Assembly (NCBI GenBank): GCA_015680685.1
Contig: MNCI01001985.1
Span: 1-64,000 of the forward strand
Source: Gnetum montanum
Taxonomy: Eukaryota > Streptophyta > Gnetopsida > Gnetales > Gnetaceae
Length of the DNA stretch: 64,000 nucleotides
Reading direction: 5' to 3'
In this document: positions 56,631 through 64,000 of the stretch, in pieces
How the letters are laid out: every line of letters begins with the position of its first letter
Position numbering within the stretch: the stretch's first letter is position 1
Translations under genes and position numbers: made by a program
Notes under the pieces: generated by a model
Databases searched by the model: none
Seen by the model: only the letters and a program-made list of their open reading frames with translations
What the model was told of the DNA's origin: nothing

Positions 56631-58517
56631 TGAAACACCATAAAATTTTAGGAATCTCATGTTTCAGCAAAGTCTTGAAACTTAGACGAGGATTTCCATA
56701 AGTGTAGTGTCATGATGGTTCATACTGAGGGTACACTGTCTAGTCTGGCAAGTTTTCTACCTCTAAGGCTAACAGACTCGTTGGACTCTCCAGCCTTCCC
56801 AATTGAAAAATCGACCCAACTAACAATTTATGTAGAAATTAGGCTAGGAGTTGTCGAAAGTGTTTGGGATAAGCAAAAAAGTTCAGCAAGTTTTCTAGTG
56901 AAGAATTCTGCTATGCTATGTAGCATAGAAGGCCTTATAAAATAGTTTCTTAAGTGTCCAAGTGTGAAGTGACAAAGTGATTATGAAGATAAGACAAGAT
57001 TTAGTCAACGCAAGGTGCTACGCTATGCTACGCTATATAGCATAGCACAACGTAGAAAATAAAGCAAAGAGGAAAGGTCCATCTTGCCAAGTGATTCCAA
57101 TAAGAAAATGACACCTTGACAAGACTTCAGCGTCCAAAACTTCTCATCCCACTTAATCCATAGGCCTCGAGCAAAGTTTCTTGCTAGAAATTGGCAAATT
57201 AAATAAGGAAGCAGGATACACTAGCTGCTATGTTGTGCTATGCTACATAGCATATCACAGCATAGCAACAATGGAAAAATAGCAAAGGTTTCAGACATGA
57301 GTTCCACAAGTCCAAAAGCTCTCCTGCATAAAGGATGAAAGTTGCAAAAAATGCTTTTCAACTCCAACACAACTTTTAGCTAAGACCAGTAGCTATGCTA
57401 TGCTATGCTACATAGCGTAGCACAGCGTAGCAAGCAGCCAATTATGCTACGCCAATATGTTTAACATCATTAGTTGTGAAACACTAGTATAGAAGCAACA
57501 AGATGTCTTTAGGAAGCTCTAGAATTTGTTGAAAATAATCTTCTTCACTTTGGCATCTCCCTGATGGAATCAAAAATCTCACTTTGTTTTGCATGCCCCT
57601 CAATCAACTCCCAAAACATTGTTCCTATGCTTGACCCTGCTCGTGAAGGCAGTGAAGACGTAGTCCCAAGGGATAAGCTCCATTTTTCATATGCTATTAG
57701 CACACTGGATCTTGATGCATGAAGATCTGATGATATAAGTCATAGCATAGCAAAGTTCACGTCCAGTATCACACACCTACATGGTACAGACATGTCAGCA
57801 TCTTGTGGGGTCCAGGAAATGTGGCATCCATACCATATTTCTCTCCTCCTCCTCGTCCTATAAATACCCCGACAAAAAATGCTCAAAGGGTTGGCTTTTT
57901 TAGGTTGCCATTTTGCGTTAACATTTTTGGAATTAACAAGAGCAATTGGCTTGTTGGCTTTCACATTGGCTGGTTGACTTTTGAGTTAGCTCTCAGAAGG
58001 CATAGTTGGCATTTTTCTTGAGCGTTCTAGTTATCTTTGAGTTCTTTGGTTGGCTCTGGACATCCCTTTGTGAGTCAAGCACTTTGACATCCTAGCAAAT
58101 CAATCAACAAGCAGAAGAGGCTATAACTATACCATTCAGTGTAAGGAGTGTCTCTTCGGCATCGCATAACCTGTTGTACATGTTTTCGAACAAAGCAAGG
58201 AATCAAATCTGCAACTTTAGGGTGGTGCATTTTCTCACCCAAGTTTATTTCGCTATCTTCTCATTAAAATCATTGTTTTGAATTACCTTGGTCATTTTAC
58301 ATTTATTATTCATCAATTTACCTTGCACATTTCACTTTCACAACGAACGTTTATGTAAGGTTAAGATTACACCGATTAAGTCCCTGTCTAATTGACTAGA
58401 CCATTCAGGGTACCTCACTTCCATCTTCTCCAGCATGGCCCTCACATGGATCCAGGGTTAAACTATTCACCCGACAACCTCTGGGTGTTCCAGCCACCGA
58501 CATTTTTAGTCACTACA
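56631..58517 (+). mobile_element. 5' LTR of element D
   Basis: 1,887 bp, TGAAACACCATAAAA … TTTTTAGTCACTACA, inserted in the satellite (flank TCCTC, 56,626-56,630; the matching right flank would lie outside the window). TATA box TATAAATA is at 57,859-57,866. The U3 has three clusters of GCTACGCTATGCTAC/ATAGCATAGCACAG palindromes (57,010-57,060, 57,225-57,270, 57,390-57,450). Confidence 0.88.
57859..57866 (+). promoter_or_regulatory. TATA box of element D LTR
   Basis: TATAAATA in GTCCTATAAATACCCC, downstream of the last U3 palindrome cluster and about 650 bp before the LTR end. Confidence 0.65.
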
Positions 58518-58522
58518 GTTTT

Positions 58523-58540
58523 TGGCGCTAGAAGGAGGGC
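58523..58540 (+). other. Primer binding site of element D
   Basis: TGGCGCTAGAAGGAGGGC, identical to element A, 5 bp after the LTR. Confidence 0.8.
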
Positions 58541-58919
58541 ATTTGGTGCCTTTTCCATGTCTTACGGGTAGTCTTGCATGCACTTTGTACCTTGTCATGC
58601 ACTAGCATAAATGTGACACCCTTTCGTGGTTTTTTATGCATCATGTGGTGTAGATTGGTCGCAACAATAGTTCCTTTGGAATTCAGCAAGATGAAAAGCC
58701 TCTTATTTTCCATTGATTTTCATGTTTCTAGTCCTGCATCGATCTCCCCTTTTTACCATGAAATATGATTCCAACAACAACCCTCTATTTCTACCTCGAG
58801 CCTTAAGGCTCCTTTTCTAGCCCAAAACACCTTCAGTGCTGAGTGGCCACCTAGCCCAGTGATGGTGCCACGCCAGTCCCTTAGGATTCAACATTTGTCA
58901 CCCAAGTCCTTGGCACAAG

Positions 58920-60150
58920 ACGCAAAGCATTATGACTTTATCTACGCAAAGATATAGGAAAATCTACCCCTGGATCATGAAGAACTTGAGCAAAAATACA
59001 GTTTTAACTTTCTTTACTAGAACAGGAAGGAGTTTGTCCCTAACCCCAAAGTTGCCATCCCCTTGACAGAGATGTATAAGTGGATCTTCAATTAGCTGCT
59101 ACGAGTCAGTAGGCCTAGGAAGTGGGACGTGGCATTTCATTACGATAAAGTGTTTCAAGATGGGCAAGAAGACCTGGACTCCCAATTTGAGGGGGGTGGT
59201 CAAACTTATCCTACGACCATCCCTCCCACTATGGCCTTCAAGTCAAACCTGCTTTTCGTGATGGCTTCCTTTGTGATCGCTATGAATCTACCTCAATCTA
59301 CATTTTCATCAGCCATGGGTAGCCATCATACACCCTCGGTGTACTAGCATGCACCTTCCTCAGTTTTGTACCCAGGCACTCTCCCTCCTCATTCCATTCC
59401 ATCCTCATATCAAGCATCGGTCACGGCTACGCTACCCTACGTACATACCACATCTACTTCTTAGCTACCTTGGGGCTCGGCTCCTATTTCATTGTTTGCA
59501 TCTATTCCACCATCAACAGTAGGTCCAGTCCCAACTATGTGGTGGACCCCAGCCTCTTCACTCCCTACTTCACAGCCCCACCAGATGCACATTACCCTTA
59601 CCACCAAGCATATCAAGTCTCGCAGCATCACAACTAAGCACAAGATTGTGGCCTGTTCCATTGGTCATGCAAATGACAAACCCCGCAGTACCACTAGTAG
59701 CTACCACTCTAGCAGCACCATCCACAGGGTGGTGGACCTCATAGATGACACCCTTTGCAAGGGCAGTCCCAATGACACCCCCTGTGAGCTAGGCTACTGC
59801 CCCTACTACGCTATCAATGATGGTTGCCCCTGCAACCCCACAACCATCTACGTCATCTCCAAGTTTGGATCAAGTGTTTCAACTGATCCAGACCCTTACT
59901 GAAGAGGTTAAATGCCTCAAAACCATCGGTTCTGACATGGTACAGGTCATGGATTTCTACCATGAAGACCCCATCAGCCCGACGGTTCCTATTCTTACAT
60001 TACCCCCTGGGATGCCACTCCCCCACTTCACAAAATACAATGGGGAGGGCAACTGTAACATTCATTTAGTCACATTCAGATATGAGTCTTTGTTGTTGCA
60101 ATAATGGCTGCACAAAATTATCTGTGTCTTTGCTATGTCTTTGAATTAGG
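58920..60150 (+). pseudogene. Truncated gag of element D
   Basis: The N-terminal part is homologous to element A gag (RKEFVPNP, DGQEDLDSQFEGG at about 59,160). The Retrotrans_gag domain starts near 59,948 (VMDFYHEDPISPTVPILTLPPG) and runs to ICVFAMSL at about 60,140, where similarity to A and B stops in the middle of the domain. Stops such as FLY-stop-NRKEF and LLQ-stop-WLH interrupt it. A different sequence beginning TGTGACTTC follows at 60,151, so a second insertion or a deletion broke the gene. Confidence 0.75.
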
Positions 60151-61560
60151 TGTGACTTCAAAGGGAATGCGGTATTTGTCACTCTATTTTGCCCCTACGG
60201 GTTCCATACCATTCCACATCCTTCTGTCCAAGGAAGCTTCTGGGTAGTTCAACCTTGTATGGTGTGGTCCTCACTGTAAAATTCAAAAGAAAAGAAAAAA
60301 AATGAACAATAAAAAAAAAAAAGAAGAGGAATAAACATGCAAATTCAAAGCACACCCCTTGGTCGAACACATGCGAACATGCATGGGTATTTGCATGGTT
60401 TGGTTCCCCCTGACACAAAAAATCAAAAAAAAATCACTCAGTGGGAATTCGAAGCACATCGCTTAGACTGGCCCTCCTAGGCCACAAGCACAAGTTATGG
60501 GACTTCCTTGGTCCCCTCTAACTTTGTCCTATTTCACTTCCTTCCTCTCACATTGTTGGAGTTGTGGTTCTCTGTGGGGTCATTCTTGCTTCCTTGGGGG
60601 ATGGCCGAAGCTTTGTCTATTGCTGCGATGTCACTGGTTATGGATGGTCTTGGGTCTGACCTTAGGAAAGGTTCTACTGAGTCACTTAACCACCATCACA
60701 CATGGGGTTTCATGTGACCAATGATTAGAATTTCCATCCCATTATCTCTCTCTACATCTTTTTCTCTCTGTAACTTACCTCACTATCCATTTTTTTGAAA
60801 GTTTTCGTGGTCTCTTTGGATTTCTCATGTCTTGGCGGGATCTCTTGGGTTGGAGTCTTAATTGGCCCACACCACTTCTTGGCACCTGGGCCCATGGACC
60901 TTAGTGTTGAGGGTATGCAAGGGCTACGAAGGCTATTTCCTGCTATGGGGAGGACCCACCTGCATATTTTTGGTCTCGCTTGTTAAGTCTCCCATCCTTT
61001 GGATTTCTTGGTTGACTTTTTTTACGTGTCCCATCGTTCGATTTCTTCCTCATGGAGTTCTTTTTGAGTCACGTTCTCCAATTTTTTGTCTCTTTTTTGT
61101 GCTCAATTACCTTCCTCATGTCCTTATCCATGATTGGGCCTCTCACACACTTCAACTTCCCCAATTTGGCTTTTCAAATTCATCATTTTGGATTTTTTCT
61201 AGGTTGGTCAACGTTGGTCCACAGGTGTCCAGCACTACGTATATGCGGTCCCATCGACGCAGCACCCAACCCCTATATATACAGCCACTGTGCTTTGCAC
61301 TTTTCATCATTTGGAGTCCAAATTGATCAGATTTTTTACCATTTTTTCTGCCTAACCCTTCCCCACACTCCTACATTCCATCGCGTGGCCGCATCAATCG
61401 ATCCTTGCCCTTTTACGCAACCGGAGGTATGCTCTCAGTCATGGGAGGGGGTGGTGCCTTTGTGTAATTAATTAATTAATTGGTTAATTACAAAAATGTT
61501 GGCTCTAACCCATAAATTAACACTCTAGAGGACTTAACAGTGTGCCTGTGCCAACAACAT
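60151..61560 (+). mobile_element. Possible LTR of another family
   Basis: Starts with TG where element D gag breaks off and has a strong TATA motif (TATATATA, about 61,274-61,281, in CCCCTATATATACAGCC). It may end at CAACAACA near 61,559, followed by TTGGCGAAACT, a possible primer site cut by the gap. No partner LTR is visible, so this is only a proposal. The plus-strand frames here have no recognisable domain. Confidence 0.35.
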
Positions 61561-61574
61561 AACTTGGCGAAACT

Positions 61575-61749
61575 NNNNNNNNNNNNNNNNNNNNNNNNNN
61601 NNNNNNNNNNNNNNNNNNNNNNNNNNNNNNNNNNNNNNNNNNNNNNNNNNNNNNNNNNNNNNNNNNNNNNNNNNNNNNNNNNNNNNNNNNNNNNNNNNNN
61701 NNNNNNNNNNNNNNNNNNNNNNNNNNNNNNNNNNNNNNNNNNNNNNNNN
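61575..61749. other. Assembly gap (175 N)
   Basis: Unresolved bases just upstream of the coiled-coil reading frame; they would hide any primer site and the start of the frame. Confidence 0.99.
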
Positions 61750-61764
61750 CTACTAAAGACCTGA

Positions 61765-64000
61765 CATGGAATCTATTCATTAGATTCCCGAAGAGGAGAT
61801 TCTTGGCAAGCAATCACTTGAGGATGAGACTCCTAGGATAGCACCACAGCTTGAGGTCACCCTGACCTAAGCCTACCTTGATGCTATCAGGCCATGCAAG
61901 ATGCAACGAATGGTCCTTCAAGAGCTAAATTTTGGACCATTCCTCGAGGACATGCCAAAAGAAGTGAGGCTCCAACTACAGAACTCTCCGATGTGGCCAA
62001 TCATCACAACAAATGGTGAATGGTACTTAGGAGAAACTTATCTCTTCTGGATGAATTGGAAACTAGGGTCTAGAGTAAGAATCAAAGACATTTATTTCTC
62101 TTACTCTTCAGAGGCGATAGCGCAGGCTCTGGGGTTGCCCGAGACTGGGGTAGATGTGGTGGAAATTCCAAAGAAGGCCAATCCAGAGGTAAAGTCGGAA
62201 TGGACCAAATGGTGCTATGGGGTAGAGTGCAAGGAATTCAACTNCTATGACAGGGTGATAGACTGAAGAGTCTTCTCCTCCACCAATCCTGCCGGATTGC
62301 TCTTACTGGCTCGAGAGCATTTCCTAGATCTTGTGGATGTATTATATCGTGGTTTGCGAGCCTGGCTACGTTGTTTCTGTAGGTGGTGGAGGTGGTTGCT
62401 GCTCCTCCTCTGTTTTTATGGAGGTAGGAGTTTTATCTTTCGTCATTTCTCACCACGAGGAAATTGGGACATTCTGGACTACATCATTGGAATATCGTGC
62501 TATCCCTGCCTGTTTGCACAACTTCTGGATTAGGCAAGGAAAGGGGAAAGCTCGTCTTCCATGTTCATTCTTAGTGAATCTCTTTCCAATCTCCAAAAAT
62601 AGCAGCTGCGGAAGATTCATTGGGAATTTCCCACTCAAGGAGGCACACGCACAAGCGGAGAAGGCTGTGATTTTACTAGGTCTTATCGTTGGGTTTAGGT
62701 GGTAAAACATGATCTNTTACAGTCTTGGTGATGCAGCACTACGGACAGGAAGTTGCAGTTGAAGTGGTTGCTGACATAATTACTATAGCTCTCAATGCAC
62801 TGGTAGCACCTGTACCAAATATTCATTGACTACAAGATGTACAAGTGTTTGCCGAAACTTCACGTAGCAAGATTGATGTAGCCCAACACAAAGAGTTGTT
62901 GGACCAACTGGTGGGAATCGAGCAACCACTTTCAGATGTCTTCGACCTTCCAGACAACATTACTGCAACCTAGTCAAAGCTACTCTTGGCAAGGGGCAAG
63001 AGCCTTATTTTGGAAGGGAAACTTGATGCTGCTCAAGCTGCTTATCAGCGCTTGGCAATGGAGGTAGCCCAATTAAGAGCTCAACTTGCCGATCCAGCCA
63101 TCCTTGACCACGAAATCTCCAGGGATGAATATTTTCAACAGCTTCAACTTAAAATTCAGGTCCTCAAGGATGTATGAGAGACGATGATCTTCGACAAGTC
63201 CTTAAAAGATGCCTGAGCATATCACTTAGATAAGGACTTGGCTGAGGTTCGCAAGGAGAACATGTCACTAACCACAAAGGTTCATCACCTATGTAATGTT
63301 GATATAGAAAATGAACATATGAAAAATTTTATCCACCAACAGTAGGAAGAACTAGCTAGGGTTAACACTGACATAAGAAGGTTGGCTACTAAAAATCAAA
63401 ATCTTTCAATGGAATGGCGACAAAAGTCTGAAATTGAATTTCTGCTTGCAAGAATGAGGTCTTGAAATTTGAAAAAGTTAAAAATCATTACAGGGACCAA
63501 GTGGGATTGCAGAAAAAGGTAAATGAGAAGCATATTCAAGTCACCAAAGCCAAGATGAACCAAGCACTTTAGCAGCTCTGAGAGGGAGATGATGTATGAC
63601 AATCTATCTTCTATGGGTTGAATGCCTACAATAAAGTTGAAATCTACCTGAAAGAGTTGTAGATTGAGGAGATGATAGAATACATGGAGTTGGCCAACCT
63701 TCGATATGCAAACCTGGCTATGCTCACAGCCGAAAGATCATAGTTAGAATTGGAAAAACAAGTGGCCACCTCGTATTCCCTATACAAGGGAGAGTTTCAG
63801 GCACACAAAGTAATAAAGCAGAAGTTGAAAATGACAAGCGCGGAACTTGAGGTTCTTCGCACAAGCTTTGAAGGAAAAAGTACAGTCGTGGAGGACCTGG
63901 CCCAAAAAATGAATGAATACCATTAGCTGCAGGCATCAATCTGAATGTTCGACATTGAATGCAAGTAGTTCATAGCTTAGTTTGTCAACCTTAAAGAACT
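61765..64000 (+). pseudogene. Decayed coiled-coil ORF, possibly an extra ORF of a retrotransposon
   Basis: The first part (61,765-62,266 and onward in the same frame) contains LQELNFGPFLEDMPKEVRL, GEWYLGETYLFWMNWKL and VRIKDIYFSYSSEAIAQALG-LP. That last pattern is typical of ORFs annotated as putative plant transposon proteins. From about 62,980 it is a long coiled coil (KLDAAQAAYQRLAMEVAQL, DLAEVRKENMSLTTKVHHL, LELEKQVATSYSLYKGEF). Stops are mostly TAG at positions where Q would suit the heptads, with one or more frame changes. It follows an LTR-like segment, as the unexplained ORF1 of Ogre-type elements does, but this link is inference. It runs off the window. Confidence 0.45.

Noticed and set aside
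1-64000. tRNA, rRNA, telomere repeats, bacterial-type operons or defence systems
   Set aside because: No cloverleaf or rRNA core, no telomeric tandem repeats and no intact prokaryotic-type gene was found in reading both strands.

Overview
This is eukaryotic, plant nuclear DNA. It has no compact operons, no rRNA or tRNA, and almost no intact open reading frame. It is filled with decayed plant-type Ty3/gypsy LTR retrotransposons and one very large satellite array. The low gene density, the great age of the insertions (the two LTRs of the best element differ at roughly 10% of sites by eye, nearly all transitions) and nested insertion suggest a seed plant with a giant, slowly purged genome. A gymnosperm is my best guess, but that is inference, not something read directly.

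Layout. 1-8,560: AT-rich relics, chiefly a minus-strand gypsy element (L) with gag, protease and an RNase H domain but no reverse transcriptase. 8,561-11,326: the 5' LTR and primer binding site of a plus-strand element (E0), followed by two minisatellites. 11,327-56,630: a satellite built on a 15-bp unit. It is split at 24,218-51,744 by one 27.5-kb retrotransposon (element A), which sits in the array between perfect CACCC target duplications. 56,631-60,150: 5' LTR, primer site and truncated gag of element D, inserted in the right end of the array. 60,151-64,000: an LTR-like segment, a gap, and a decayed coiled-coil reading frame.

Inside element A the order is 5' LTR, primer site, gag, protease, a large antisense segment, reverse transcriptase, two RNase H domains, integrase, short 3' repeats, polypurine tract and 3' LTR. 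The two RNase H domains point to the Tat clade. The antisense segment was itself hit twice: by a 9.2-kb minus-strand element B (gag-protease only, target duplication ACGAT/ACAAT) and by a solo LTR C (perfect TAGGG duplication). With B and C mentally removed, the antisense strand reads as one seven-exon gene of about 1,100 codons. All six splice junctions keep reading phase and I find no frameshift. The eleven premature stops can all be explained as C-to-T changes at CAG, CAA or CGA. Its second exon encodes a HAD/FCP1-like (NIF-type) phosphatase domain that seems to have lost its catalytic acids before the gene decayed. This intron-bearing antisense passenger gene is the most interesting item in the window.

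Three other themes recur. Five elements share one 18-nt primer site (TGGCGCTAGAAGGAGGGC and one- or two-base variants). Every LTR carries its own short palindromic or tandem TACGC/TAGCGTA-type repeats upstream of its TATA box. Sequence decay everywhere follows methylated-cytosine deamination (CG to TG/CA, CAG to TAG). Working order of events: E0 and its array, then element A in the array, then B and C inside A; D entered the array independently.
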